DNA of 64,000 nucleotides from Immersiella caudata (taxonomy: Eukaryota > Ascomycota > Sordariomycetes > Sordariales > Lasiosphaeriaceae). The stretch is from contig JAULSU010000001.1 of NCBI GenBank assembly GCA_030512335.1, positions 1,240,001 to 1,304,000 of the forward strand, given 5' to 3'. The translations under genes and the position numbers were made by a program. The first letter of the stretch is position 1; every line of letters begins with the position of its first letter. The notes under the pieces were generated by a model. That model did not search any database. It saw only the letters and a list, made by a program, of their open reading frames with translations, and had not been told where the DNA came from. Shown one piece after another: positions 42,376 to 55,079 of the stretch.

Positions 42376-44105
42376 GCGGCCGTCGAGTCGAGATTCTCTT
42401 TCCAGTTTCGTCCTCTTTATGGGGCCCGTGGTCCGTAGGCCCGGGTGGCTTTTATCGTCGGCAACTGGTCTCGTCTCGCTTCTGCTTTGCACTTTGTTGA
42501 CTGGGGGAACTGGGCTCGGTTGTCATAATCGAAGGACTGGTGGATGTTGACATGCGGCACAATGGTCAGGGCAAGGTTGGGGCAGCGCTAGGGAGTTGGT
42601 TGATGGAGGGGACATGAAAATGCAGGACATGCTGCTTGGTACCTTTTTTCTTACTCGTTTTCTTATCGTTTGCTTGTTGCTCTTCACCCCGGGCTCGTCA
42701 TCAGGTGGTAGAGAGGAAGACCTGCCAAGACGCCGACAATGGCAATACACACAACTACCCAAACCACCAAGGTTCCTTCTCCCCTGGCCGTGGACACGGA
42801 AAGAACAGGTTCATACGCTCTGTCTCGTTGCCGTTTCTGCTTTTCGCGTGTTACCCCAGGGTGTCTGTATGCGTGTTCCTGTTGTATGTGTGTGCGAGGT
42901 GTGTCTGTATTTCGGACAGGTATCGGAACAAGAATCATGGGCCTCAGGTCGGAGTCAGAGCCGGAATGGTTGAAGGAAAGGGATACCTCTTGTCGATTTG
43001 GTTTACACCCCCCAAGCACACATCTCCCAAGGATTGGGTCTAGCCGCTATTCCTGATGTTGTTGGCTTTTCCTTGCAAAGATGTAAAAATCACCCATAAA
43101 GCCCTACAGTAGATCAAACACTGTTTGCTCTAAAATCGTTGTCTGCAGTGATGCTCGGTTGTTTATCCTCTGGTCCCTCTCATCCCCTTTCCGCCGCTTG
43201 TTTCTTCAAACGCTGAGTTCCTGATCGGTCTCACCCCTTTTTTTCAGAGCCAGGATACCGTAAACAAACAATTGCCCACACTGCCACTCGCCTGCATGTC
43301 GGCATATCCCCGAATGTGGGTCTCACCGCCGAGAACCGGATTGCTTCTCCACAGGCATGTCAATGTTGATCAGCGGTTATCCTTGCGGTGTGAGATCATT
43401 TGCTGTGTAGGCATCAACATTGTTTCATGCACCCACTGCTGCTAGAAAAAAGGGGATTATGAATATTGTTTCGTTTGCAGCTGCGGAAGTTTGATGCAAA
43501 GATTCGCGATTGTTACCAGCAGCTCTTCATATTCGGATTCGACCTAAGTTGTGCTGTTGTTTGCCTTTGCCATGCCGGACTCGATACATCTCGACCAGCC
43601 TAGAGGCCTATCGAAATATGTGGGAATTTACACTTCACTTAGTCTCATGTTCAGACTTGGTTGAGTTCATTAGTTTTCGCTATCCCTTCACCCTCCTTGC
43701 AGTGATCTACTCGCTATGCTGTGCTCTTACAAATGCAACATGTGTCCAACTCTGGGGTATAAAAGCCGCTCCCTTTCGTGCCCACGTCATCAAATCGCTG
43801 CCGCCCAATTTCGCTCCGTTGATGCTTCTAACGCCGACTACATGCTGAAACGCCGTTACCGGTTTGGAGACGCTTTTTGTACGCTTTTCTTGTTGCTTGA
43901 ACAACTCGAAAACTTCAGAATGTTGCTGCCCCTGTCGTGCAAGCTGGTTTCTTTATAACATGGGCAATGGCCATTTCGAAATCATGTAACCCCAATCAAT
44001 CCAGTCAAACCCCGTCATCATGTCTATCAGCCCAAGCTGAAGCAGGCTTTGTCGGTTCGGTGGCCCCCGCAAGACGAGATCCCAATCAAGGCGAGGAGCG
44101 TTCGC
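42376..44105. other. Convergent intergenic, 14-3-3 / unrecognised gene
   Basis: About 1.7 kb. A T-rich and TG-repeat-like stretch near 42840-42920; the first few hundred bases are probably 14-3-3 3' UTR. No gene supported. Confidence 0.45.
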
Positions 44106-45530
44106 TCACGAGCCGGCGCCAATCTTGCGATGTTCTCTTGCTGATACAACCTCGGCAGCCACATCTTCGGGTTTCCGGTAGATACTCAAGGCATCCAGGG
44201 TATGACCTACCAATGCATGGACAGGACGCGAGATTTCAGCGGACTTGCTCGGTGCCTGCCACTCGAGTATGTCTGCGACTGCATTGCGCCTGGTAAGCAG
44301 ACACTCACTACCGATCTTCAAGCTCCACCGAGACACATTGCGAGGATCAGGGCGGCGAGGCTGGCGCGAGACAGGGCGCAGGGTTGGGACTTTAGAAGTA
44401 CCGCTGTTTGGGCTAGAGACAGGGGTTTGAGCCTTTTCCTGTGGCCTTAGGGGAGCAGGCGTAATCTCGTCGTCCTGATTAGCACTCGCCCCCTTAGTTG
44501 TCGGCGTTCGCGGGGGTGTTTGCGATGTCTTCTATTCATGAACTGGTACCCGCGTGCCATGTGGCTCCGATCTTTGCAGCAGATCTTGAGCACGGCGTAG
44601 ACGATTCTCCCTCTTCTTGACTGCTGCAGCGCTTCCAAGTTTGTCCGAGCTTTCCGTCTCGCTTGAACTACTGCTAGAATCGTCAGGCTGGCGAACTCTT
44701 CTCCTACGGGTTGGTCCTCTACCCCGTTTCCTTCGAAAATCTGTGACTGTATGGCGTCCATTGCTGGTTCCCGGGTTCTGAGCTGATGGGTCTGAGCCAT
44801 GGTGCGCGTTCTTCCGTCGCATGCGCTGGATGAGCCCGCTAAGTTTGCCGGCAAGGGTGCTCTTGGGTGGGACTTCCATCTTCTCGTCCTTCAGGCTCGC
44901 TGGGGCACTGTTTGGTGGTGATGTGATTCTGCCGCAGTTGGGGCAGACAGAAACCGCCGAAACGCTGGTGACGGGCAGGCTGGTTCCGTTGGTGTTGCTG
45001 GAAACCGCCCGTTTCACTCTCAGAATGGCCCGAACGCCGCCCTTGATCTCTGGTGCTTTGCTAGCAACGTTCAGGTCGCCGGCGGAGGACGACTCGGAGC
45101 ATGCACAGTATGTTTCACAGCCGTGCACGCCAACGCCTTCACTCCAACCACGTATCCAATCGGCCTTGCTTCCCTGGTTTCTGCTAGGCCGGAGCTGGTT
45201 ACGCTTCGATTGCCAGTCTGTAATGGAGGCAGACACCCGCACCGGCTCCTCCTCTTGCGTCTCCGGCTGAGGTGCTGCAACAGCAGCCAGGATTTCTTGG
45301 CGCTCTTGGTGATCGGGACTCGCTTGGGTGGTCTCGTTCCCGCTGACAACGACCTGGACAGAGTGATCGTCAAGAGCCTCGGCCGCGTCAGGAGTTACAG
45401 CGTATCGTGCGTAGGGAGGTGGATACGGGGGGAATGGCCTCTGGGCCAAAAGATCCGAGAGTGCTAAAGGAGGTGTTGGACTCGGCGGCGCCGATCCGCC
45501 AAAGAGCGAGGTTTCCCGAGGGCGATCCAT
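44106..45530 (-). CDS. Unrecognised basic/Ser-rich protein; frame interrupted by an in-frame TAG or small intron
   Basis: From ATG 45530 (MDRPRETSLFGGS) the frame is open for 332 codons to a TAG at 44532-44534. It then continues in the same frame for 141 sense codons to 44106. Either the protein ends at the TAG, or a 75-nt in-frame intron (44475-44549, GTACCA..CAG, weak donor) removes it and gives 449 aa. Features: Pro-rich N-terminus (PPSPTPPLALSDLL), four cysteines in two pairs (CETYCAC and VCPNCG), a basic block HTVTDFRRKRGRGPTRRRRVRQ resembling a nuclear signal, and a Ser run. The part after the TAG has protein-like composition (SRWSLKIGSECLL, AVADILEW, HTLDALSIYRKPEDV). I do not recognise the family. 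The C-terminal model is uncertain. Confidence 0.6.
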
Positions 45531-47042
45531 AATGCCCACGATTTATCGAGGACGCAGGCGATGTTGTGATATGCACAGCAGGTGGAACGGCCCGTAACGT
45601 AGACTGGGGTGTAGCCAGCCGGGAGAGCGGTCTTCGACAGCAAAAAGAGGCGCAATAGTAGCAGATGCCAATGAGATCAAGCCCTATCGGAGCAGAGAGC
45701 AAACAGAGAGAAGAAAGGAGGGAGGTGCTGTGCGGGGCCGGGTAGGAGGCGACTATATTGGACTGCTTTTGCGCTTTTGCTGACGATGCGGACGAACGGG
45801 CGGTAGCTCCAGGGGCGGATTCGGCGAGCAGAAGCACTGAGAGTGAGAGGCACTGGACGCAGGCTCACTGGGGCAGGGTAGTTTCTTTCGCGTGTGACAA
45901 ACACATCACCTGGCAACTGCCCCAATGCCCATTTCTCGTGAAGTGCGGGTGGCAACGCAGGCAGGCGACCTGCTTCCGTGACTTGCGCAGCAGCCTGATG
46001 AAGGCCGAAAAACCGAAACCAGGATCGGGATTATGGAGGAAAGCGTGCCTGAGTCGCCATGCTCGTCGAGTCAACCAGTCGGGGGCTGCTGGGGGGAAGG
46101 CGAGGGCGAGCGCGCTGGTCGTGAGTTGAGTCGGCGTTGGGATGTCCTGTCGTTGGGGCAGGAAAAATAAGGGATTCAAGAACAGCAATGTAGCCGAAAG
46201 CAACCACCACCAGCAGCTAGGAAATGCGACCAAGAACTAGCGACTCTTTGCCGTACCCAGCGCACTGGGCGCGCTGCAGAGACGAGGTGCAGATTGGTCC
46301 AGCTAGACGGCGCTGATGGATCCCGACAAAATGAGTGCTCTGAGGACAGCGGGGTCCCTGAGAGTGAAATGGTCCAGCGTAACGCGGTCTGAGAACAAAA
46401 GGTGACCAGAGGGCTCGGCGACGTGTGCCGGTGCCGATTACGCGAGTCGGCGCAAACGGCACGCTGTGCTATGACGTAACGTTGAACTCCCGCATAACCG
46501 CCCGACAACTGAACGCTTGACATGCTCGCCGTTTTGGCGTGTGTGTGCTGAGGGATCCCATAACCCAACATGTCCATCTTCTCGCCGCCGCAGTGGCTTG
46601 GGGAGAGAGCCTGACGGTTATAAACAAAGACGATGCAACGTGCCCAACATCGGGCAAGGCATGGCGGAAAGGGTAAGCCTCAGATCTGCAGTACCCCACT
46701 AGCCGGCTGCGGGTGTGTCTGTAGCTATCGCCAAGGCTGCTGTTCAAGCCTTTGCATGGCGCCCAGCTGGGGGTGGTGTGCTTTTACCACGAGCTGCATT
46801 CGCGTCATCGGGGTTGCATGGGCGGGCTCATGGAACAGAACCTCTCCAGGATGCAAGAGCCTGAAGGCAGATGGAAATTAACACTTTTCTGTACACTGAG
46901 CTCCCGTGGCTAATTTTCCAATCCAGACGCCCAAATAGCAGCCTCCTTGTTTGAACGCCGCAGCCTGTAACGCGCGCCGTAACTTCTTACCGCCTCAACT
47001 CCTCCATGCGCATCATGCGTCTAGATATCGCCCCAACTGTCA
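45531..47042. other. Intergenic, upstream of unrecognised gene / downstream of inositol phosphatase
   Basis: About 1.5 kb. Short open frames only; no RNA gene, repeat or motif that I can support. Confidence 0.45.
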
Positions 47043-50000
47043 TCATGACGGCTTCAGAGCCTCCCAACCACCAATCTCCGACCCGGCATCGTCACCCAGC
47101 AGGTCCACTGCCTGCGATCTCCTTGGGACTGGTGGTGTCGGCGGCGAAGGCTTTTGTGCTATCAAGGGCTTCCGTGCTGCCAACTGTGGCCTCCTCTCTT
47201 GATCTGCGAGCCCCACTAAGCCAACTGCCCCCGCAGGCGTTCCTCTCCCTTCTTTGGCTACGCTTGCGCTGCTGACAGCCCGCCTGGGCAGTTGGGGTGG
47301 TCTACTGTCTTCTGTGTTTGCAATCCCGTTCCTCACAGGCGGCGTGGGAACGTTGTCATGACTCAGGGCTGACGTTTGGACAAGAGCAGTGGACCGACGT
47401 GTCAGCCCTGGTAGTTGGATCCTCGCTTGGTCTCGCTGCGCCGTGTTTTCGGGTACAAATGTACTTGAGGTACTACTAGCCGGAGAAACCGGCGCAGTTA
47501 AATGTGCGGGCTTCCTGGCAACTGGTGGCGGCCCCTTAGGCTTTGGCGATTGTTTGGGAACCAGGGACACCGAACTCCCCGATGGTGCTGGCGAAGGCAC
47601 CGGCCTCTTGTGCGGTTGCTGATATGTTGCAACGGTTGTAGACGTCCCGTTTGCTGAAGCCGTCTGTCGGCGAGGGGGTGGAGGCGGCGGGGGCCCTTCC
47701 GTTTGGCCTGCCGCGGACTCTTCGCTGATCTGCATCCTGCCGACCTTAGCAGGCAGAGTCGAGGGATCATACGCCGGAGGGAGCTTTCTAGGCGTCGTGC
47801 TCGACGCAGTGGATGCGAGCAACATCGAGTGGTTGACGTGTTCGTATGGGGACGTCGACATGCTTGAGAATGATGACAGCCGTGATTCAGACCGTGGGAT
47901 ATTAACCCAGTCCTGTTCGTCTGCGGGTGCGTAGGGATTCGCCGGCCTCTTTGGGTTCAGTATTGTCTGGTACGCTGGGTTGTCGGGCTTCGGCGGGACA
48001 ATATTGGACCGTGCCATCCTGCCATTCTCTAACCACCACTTCTGTCGGTCGGAGCTGGCCGGTGGAAGGCCTGGCTCGATGGCATCGTAGCCGATCAAAT
48101 CCTCGTCTTCCGATTCCTCAACACCAGGTGCGAGGTTGGCAGTGTCGCCTCCAACGTCGACCTTGCGGCGTTCATAGATTTCCCGGCTGATCTTGTCGCG
48201 GAGCCTTTCATTAACAATGCTAACTGTGGACTCAAAGACCGAGTAGACTGGTCTATGGTCGGAGAAGCGTAGGGGTGCCGAGTTGTATGACAACTGGCGA
48301 AGGTTACCTCCCTTCCGCAGGATGCGATCAGTCCACGCGGGAATGCGTGCCTTCTCTCTGAAGAAGAGGTTAGAGCAGGTGAGTGCGCTGCGGAAGACTC
48401 TCAACACTTACGAACTGTCATATTCGTCGGTTCCAATATCAAACTTGTAAGTAGGCATGAACGTGATGCGCGGCTCAGAGTAGAAGCGGAAGGCGAGCCC
48501 AGCCACCATTTGAAGATTTAGCTGGAAAAGCGTTAGTGAAGCCACGAGGTCAACACAGACTGATACATGCCTGATCGTTTTCGTAAAGCCTCTCTACATC
48601 ACGCTTTCTTACCAGCTCCTTGGCCGTCTCGAGACCGAGCCCAATGCGGTAGTTGAAGTCGCCAAACCAAATGACGGAATCTAGACACGAGTTAGTCAGA
48701 CTTTCGCCCCAAACGGAACGGAAAACTTGCCGTGATCGCCTATTCCCCGATTCCTTTGGAAACGAAGACCACGGTCGATGGTAGCGTAGTCTTTGTTTCT
48801 CTCGTCGTAGTTGGTGAAGCCAGCTGCCAGATGCGCTGTCACGAAGCAGATGGGAGTATTTGCGTAATCAAGACGTATCGCAACCGCCCCCTTGTTCCCG
48901 GCCATCCCTGAAAGCCCAGTTTTCTTCACACTCCCCTCGACGTTCTTGATGTTATGCAGGACAGACGCCTTGACAAATATGCACAGCGCTGCGCCGACAA
49001 GTTGCCCGCTGCGCAGGAGAACGTATTTGTCGTCCTCGGGCTTGCCGTACCGCCTGTCCAGCGTCCTCTTGATGGCCTTTTCCCATAACTGCTTTCTTGT
49101 CGGATCACTGTTCATGATTTGCTGAGGATTCAGCTCCACTATTTCCTGAAACCCGACAGCAAAGATCTCCGGTTGGACAGTCCCCAGCTCAGGGGGGCAG
49201 AGCCACGGCGACAGATCCTCATCGACACCGTCAGTTCGACCGTTGAGGTTGAAAGTGCCAACCCAGCTGCATCACGTTAGCACACCGCCTCTTTTTCGCT
49301 GGCCACTCACTAACATGTGTATTTTCTCCGTGGACGAAAACTCGCGGCTGCGTTTTTGAAGCTCACCGGCGACGTAATCACTGATAGGATCAAACAACAC
49401 CACCGGCACCTGGCCGACCAGCCTGCCAAGGAGCATGTCGATGGTATTTTGTCGTGCCTTGTCTGCAAAGTTGTTATAGTACAATCTTGTCGCTGATTTG
49501 CGGACATCGGCAATAGCTCCGGCGAATGACATCTTCCCATGACGGGTAAATGATGACTTCAAGGCGCCGGTTCCGGCATATATCTTGGACAGGGCATCGC
49601 CGTTGTCAGCCCACAGGCTTGCATGCCGTGACCAAAAGTCGGAGGGAGCTCCTTCGCCCCTGTGTCCAAGGAACGACTCGACAGCCATTCGGGAAATTAT
49701 TGTCTGAATCAAATTCGTTCGATCGAGACAGTCGAGACAGTTGGTTCGGAAAACGCCCTCTTGCTGTAGCACAACGACGTAGCGGCGGCTCCGCGGGCTA
49801 GCCGACCTCCCATTTGACTCGGGAGCATCGTCGGACTCTTGGGCAAGATAGTATGCAAACCCATCGGCGGAGTCTTCTATGTACCGCCGGATTTGGTTTG
49901 CTGCCTCGTAACCCTGGGGTCCTTTTGTCTCAGCGTGGAAGTCATACTCTGTGTCTCTGAGTAAGGAGTGGTCTCGGGAGTGGCCTCCTGGGGGCCGACT

Positions 50001-51303
50001 GAGAGGGCAGTGGTGGATTCCATGTCGATACAGCGTTGTCAACTCGTTCTCCCCCGGCTTTGTAGCACTGAGAAGGTTCACAATATGGACGGCACCATAG
50101 GCTTGTTCTAGGTCCGCAAAGTGCTTGTCAAACGCTGGCTGCGTCCCGTCCGAAGAGCGTGTGATGGTGATCTTTTGCTGGTTTGGCAAGAGACCGGCAG
50201 CTTGCTCCCAGAACACAGGGACGGAGCCTCGTACTTGTGCATACGAGAAGACGACACCAGAAGGACTCCAGTATGTTGTCTCGGTCTCGACAAAATTAGC
50301 AACGTTTCCATCGTCATCAATGCCACGAGAGTTGAACCTGGTGCCTGCCCTCCTGCACGAAAGACGTGAGATGATGGTCAGATATGAGGGAAGTCCCGTC
50401 TTTGCCGATCTCAAAGGAGCAGAGCCCTGCGGAATCGTCCAGCTCTTGCAGAAGCCACGGATTGCAGAGGTCAGAATCCTCGACGCATCGAGCGCGCTCC
50501 TTTCTTGTTTTTGCAACCTTGAGCGAAACTCAACCAGCGGCTGGATCATGTACGAGTTCCACAGGAAAGACTCGTCGAAGTTGTCAATGTCAAATGCGAT
50601 AGCATCAGCTGGTCTTGAAAGATGTCAGAGCTCGAAAAGGCGACCACGAGACAGGGGGGGCATACCTGTCTTGCATCCGATTCGTGACGTCAAAATCGGT
50701 GCTGTAGTAGAATGTTCCGTTGCCCAGTAACTTCTGTAACTCCAAGCACGGGTGTTCAACAGGTACATCTCTGCGGCCGAGACCTTGTCCGTACACAGAC
50801 GAGGAATCATCATCGAAGTCGTATGGATCTAAAGCCACAACATCGTCGTAGTCGGCCGAGTTCAGACAGAAGAATTGAACGCCCTCTATCCTCTCCACCG
50901 TTTCGCCCGGTCGGACTGTCGCCACCCTCGATGCCTGCGTGATGGCGCATAGGAACACGTCCCGGCCGATCGATATCAGCCCGAGGGTGCCGTATATGGG
51001 TCGCGGCGTAAGCGGGCGGTAATCGGCGAGGAGGCCATGTCTAGCTGACGAGAACTCGACCATACATTTGGCTGTTCCATTATCGAAGCTGGGTGCACGC
51101 GGCCGAGCCGAGGGGGCGGAGGCAAGGGTCCCATTTACGATCGCTTCGCTGGTCGTGGAACTGTGTCGCAGGATCAAGGCGTGGGATTCTGTAGCAATGG
51201 CGATTGCTCGGTGGGGATACTCGCGAATGAGGATCTGGCTCGATTTCTCGGGCGACGGAGCTTGACCGGCCCATAAGGCTGCCGAGGGCGGGTTGGCGTC
51301 CAT
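47043..51303 (-). CDS. Synaptojanin-type polyphosphoinositide phosphatase (Sac1 domain + inositol 5-phosphatase)
   Basis: Dual phosphoinositide phosphatase like yeast Inp51/52/53, acting at plasma membrane and endocytic sites on PI(4,5)P2 and monophosphates. Six exons on the minus strand: 50666-51303, 49315-50613, 48731-49266, 48571-48680, 48412-48521 and 47043-48357, giving 1335 aa with consistent phases. The Sac1 domain (about residues 50-600) has NCLDCLDRTN (CX5R), so it should be active, unlike Inp51. The 5-phosphatase domain (about 640-935) has WVGTFNLNGRT, FAVGFQEIVELNP, VIWFGDFNYRIG, RIPAWTDRIL and SDHRPVYSVF. The tail (about 960-1335) is Pro-rich with SH3-type ligands (PPPPPPPRR, KPKGPPPVARKP). 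Introns 3 and 4 use GC donors (GCAAGT, GCATGT) with good CTAAC branch sites; intron 2 uses GTTAGT. Confidence 0.94.
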
Positions 51304-52719
51304 GCTCAGGGGTTCCCTAGCCACGGACGAGGACGAGCAGGTTGACGACACGATTGGTAAAGTTGATGAGGGGCGGAGAGTGCATAGCGGCGCCGGGCTG
51401 AAGCAGTGTAAGGTCGCCGAGTTTTGCGCCGGAAATCTTATTATAACCCGTGGCTGGGCTGCGCGGCGCTCCTCAAGTCATCAGTTGTAGGAGCAATGGC
51501 TATCAAATGGAAGGCGCGAACAAGATTTGTGAGCCAGAAGGTAGGACCCGAGTAAACATGTTGAATTTCTGCCAAGTTGATGACGCCCAGCGCACCAGAA
51601 GCCCGTGCTCACCTCTGGCAGCTCACCATGCAGCATAGCGTGCAGTGGGACTGGCTCCTTTGTCAATCACAAGCCGCCTGAGGAGCACGGGGTTTGCCGT
51701 CCCCTCACCAAGTTTATGTTCTCGAGCAAGAAATGTTGCTTTTCGAGGTCCCACTGCTGGTTCCTTCAAACACGGCTGGTAGGTAACTTCGTCACTACAT
51801 ATCGTCAGGGCGCTTCCGGGTTCTTGGTAGGCGGTAAGCATGCTTAAGCTAGACATTTGCAATTACGGATTTATGACTTGTAAACTGTAACCACACCCGA
51901 CAAACAGCTATGAAGCCTGAGGATGCCCATGATTGCCCATGATTGCCCACGTCTTTGGGTACCTCTCCAACAAATCCAGAGCGGCGGCGTACGGAAACCA
52001 AAACCACCTTCAGTTACCCCGAGAAATGAGGCCGCTTGGGACATTGGCGCGGGTAGGACCACATCCAGTCGATGTTATGTAAGGAACGCGATACAAGTGT
52101 TGCTGGAGAACCGAATTCAGAAAAAATGAGCCTCATGCGTTGGGCGAGGCCCTGAAGATGAGCGTGGTAGCCGCGCACATGCTTACGCACATGCCTGTGT
52201 CGATCAGAAGGCTTCAGATTTTATTTATGGTGAGATCATGTTCTCATTGAGAATCATACTCTTCCTATCATGTTAAACGGGAATCATCACCAGCCTTATG
52301 GAAAAAGAAGGAAACCGAGTCTGGAATCCCAACGCTGAAAAGCTTTTATCTGCGATCGTGATTACCTAACCCGTTCCATTTTTGAAGGGTCCACATATCG
52401 TCATCTAACGCCATTGATTGGCTTTTCGATTGAGGAAAGACCCCGCCGACGCGAAGTTTGAAGGCTCTCGCTCATTGGATCCCATGCTTGGGCGCGGTCG
52501 CTTCCAGAGCTTTTTGCGCACGACAGCAGCTTGCCGTCAACCACCAGCCACTTTGTTCTTCACCTCCGCAATTGGCATTTCATCCCCCTGTGAAGGCTTC
52601 CGTATTCCCGCGGCTTCAAACCCGAGCTTTCATCTGCCTTACAAGTATTTCACCACCACAGTTATTCGCCGAATCCACAAATCGTTCGACAAGTGAACAT
52701 CGTGTCCTTCACCGTGGCC
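51304..52719. other. Divergent intergenic, inositol phosphatase / prp39
   Basis: About 1.4 kb upstream of both genes. Contains a short tandem repeat at 51921-51950 and no supported gene. Confidence 0.5.
51921..51950 (+). repeat. Three tandem copies of a 10-bp unit
   Basis: Unit GATTGCCCAT, two near-perfect copies preceded by a one-mismatch copy (the last copy ends in C). A short microrepeat in a promoter region; probably replication slippage. Confidence 0.7.
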
Positions 52720-55079
52720 ATGGGCGACTTCAGCAACTATGGAGGGTCTGATGAGGAGAATGCCGAGATTAAGCGTCTCAATGCCGATATTGTAAGTCGC
52801 AGCGCTTTGGTCTAGCTGCAATGCATTGCTTCCCACCTGTCGGACATGGTTCTTGCTGACATGTACGCCGCACAATAGGAGGCCGACCCCGATAGCTTCG
52901 AGAATTGGGAAAAACTGGTGCGCGCATGCGAGGGACTTGAAGGTGGTCTGAATCGGAATTCCAGCCCCCAGGCATTGGCAACTCTTCGCGACACATACGA
53001 CCGGTTCCTCCTGAAGTTCCCCCTTCTGTTTGGATACTGGAAGAAGTACGCAGATCTGGAGTTCAACATTTCTGGACCAGAATCGGCAGAGATGGTACGT
53101 ATTCAGCGAGGCTCGGTTGTCGAACTAGAATGCTGATGTGCTCGCCAGGTCTACGAGAGAGGTTGCGCAAGCATAACCAACTCGGTCGATCTCTGGACAG
53201 AATACTGCTCCTTCAAAATGGAAACCACTCACACCCCACACCTCGTGAGAGAGTAAGTAGAGACGGAGTATTTCCTTCCCTACCCATAACCACCTCACAC
53301 ACACAGCAAAACCTGCGAGCCCGTTGCGCCCGGTTGCCGACTCGCGAGAAGTACCAAGATATCTTGAACCGTTCGGAAATGGTGAGAAACACCAAAGGCA
53401 GCCATCCTTTGCTGGGATTGTTCTCTCACACTGTATACCAGGCTCTGTTGTTCGTCAGCAGATACTCTCCGCTCTGTGGCTCTCTACCCGTTCCCAGTTC
53501 GCACGTCACCCTGAGATGTAGTTTGACTGCTTTGGATGGATTCGTCGCTTACACCAAGTTCCCCTCTTGTATTTGACTCCCCTTCCCACCCGCTACTTCC
53601 CTGCCCCTCTCGCTGCAACCGTCGCTAACCGTGTCCACAGACTGTTTGAGCGGGCGGCTGATCACGTTGGTCTGGACTTCCTCGCCCACCCTTTTTGGGA
53701 CAAGTACCTGGAGTATGAGGAAAGGCAAGAGGCGCAAGACAAGATTTTTGCCATTTTGGGCCGTGTCATTCACATTCCCATGCACCAGTACGCTCGCTAC
53801 TTTGAGCGGTTGCGTCAGCTGTCGCACACCCGGCCAGTCACAGAGCTTGTCTCGGCCGAAGTGCTGGCCCAATACCAATCCGAGGTGGAAGCTGAAAGCC
53901 TCCAATTTGGCATCCAGAAAACAGAGCTGGAGCTGGAGCGCGACATCAGGGCAAAGATCGACGCCATGTTCTATCAGATTTTTCAGGCTACACAAACCGA
54001 GACAACGAAACGTTGGACCTATGAGTCCGAAATCAAACGGCCTTACTTCCATGTCACCGAGTTGGAACATCCGCAGCTTGCGAACTGGCGAAAATACCTC
54101 GATTTCGAAGAAGCCGAGGGCGACTACAACAGAATCGTTTTCCTGTACGAGAGGTGTCTCGTTACCTGCGCCTTTTACGACGAGCTTTGGTTTCGGTATG
54201 CTAGATGGATGTCGGCCCAGGAAGGCAAGGAAGAAGAAGTCCGCAACATCTACCTCCGGGCAACCACACTATTTGTACCAATCAGCAGACCCGGCATCAG
54301 GCTTCAGTTTGCTTACTTTGAGGAGGCTTGCGGGCGCGTTGACATCGCCCGAGACATCCATGCAGCCATCTTGAACCAGCTCCCTGATGCCGTTGAGGTG
54401 ATCAACTCATGGGCTGATCTGGAACGGCGGCAGAGCGGTCTCGACGCAGCAATCGATGTGTTGAAGGCTCAGATCGACTCGCCGATGATTGATATCTACA
54501 CGAAGGCCGCATTGGTTGCGCAGTGGGCGTTCTTGCTGTGGAAGGTGAAGGGCTCAGTCGACGAGGCCAGGATAGTCTTCGCCAAGAACGTGCAATGGTA
54601 TGCCGACAGCCGCCACTTTTGGCAAAAGTGGTTGGAGTTCGAGCTTGAGCAACCAACAGAGGCCTCTCAAGAGTCCAAACACGCCAGTCGGATCAAGAGC
54701 GTGTTTGTGGAGATACGCACCAAGAGTCGACTGTCCGCAGTGATCAAGCAAGAGTTGGGCCAGGTTTATCTTAATTACCTGCAACAGCGTGGCGATAAAG
54801 ACGCCATGAAGGAGTTCTTAGCCGTGGATCGGGAGTTGTTTGGGTATGTTTCCGTGCCAGTTTCCGGGTATTCATGACGGAAAGAAATGCTAATGGCTCA
54901 ACAGACCCCAATCGATCTCTGCTGTTGGAAAGGGGGCGCTCCGCGTGAAAGAGAATGGCGCCCCTCTTGGAGAGCTTGACGACGCCGATCGCTCCAAAGC
55001 CGAGAGCAGATATTTCAGTTACTATCAGTTACATACTGAGCCGGATTCAAACGCACAGGGGCCAGCCAGCTTCAACTAG
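52720..55079 (+). CDS. prp39: U1 snRNP-associated splicing factor Prp39
   Basis: HAT-repeat (half-a-TPR) protein of the U1 snRNP, needed for 5' splice-site recognition. Five exons: 52720-52791, 52879-53094, 53149-53252, 53641-54843 and 54905-55079; 589 aa. Start MGDFSNYGGSDEENAEIKRLNADI. HAT repeats run through most of the protein: FENWEKLVRACE, YDRFLLKFPLLFGYWKKYADLE, YERGCASITNSVDLWTEYCSFK, LFERAADHVGLDFLAHPFWDKYLEYEE, HPQLANWRKYLDFEEAEGDYNRIVFLYERCLV, YDELWFRYARWM, FWQKWLEFE. Joining HLVRE to LFERAADHVGLD across a 388-nt intron (53253-53640) keeps frame and family sequence. That intron is several times longer than the others here. The C-terminal short exon is Gly/Asp-rich and less conserved. 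Confidence 0.93.

Noticed and set aside
44532..44549. 18-nt intron GTACCA..ATAG removing the in-frame TAG at 44532
   Set aside because: Far below the minimum spliceosomal intron length and without a branch site; the 75-nt alternative is more plausible.
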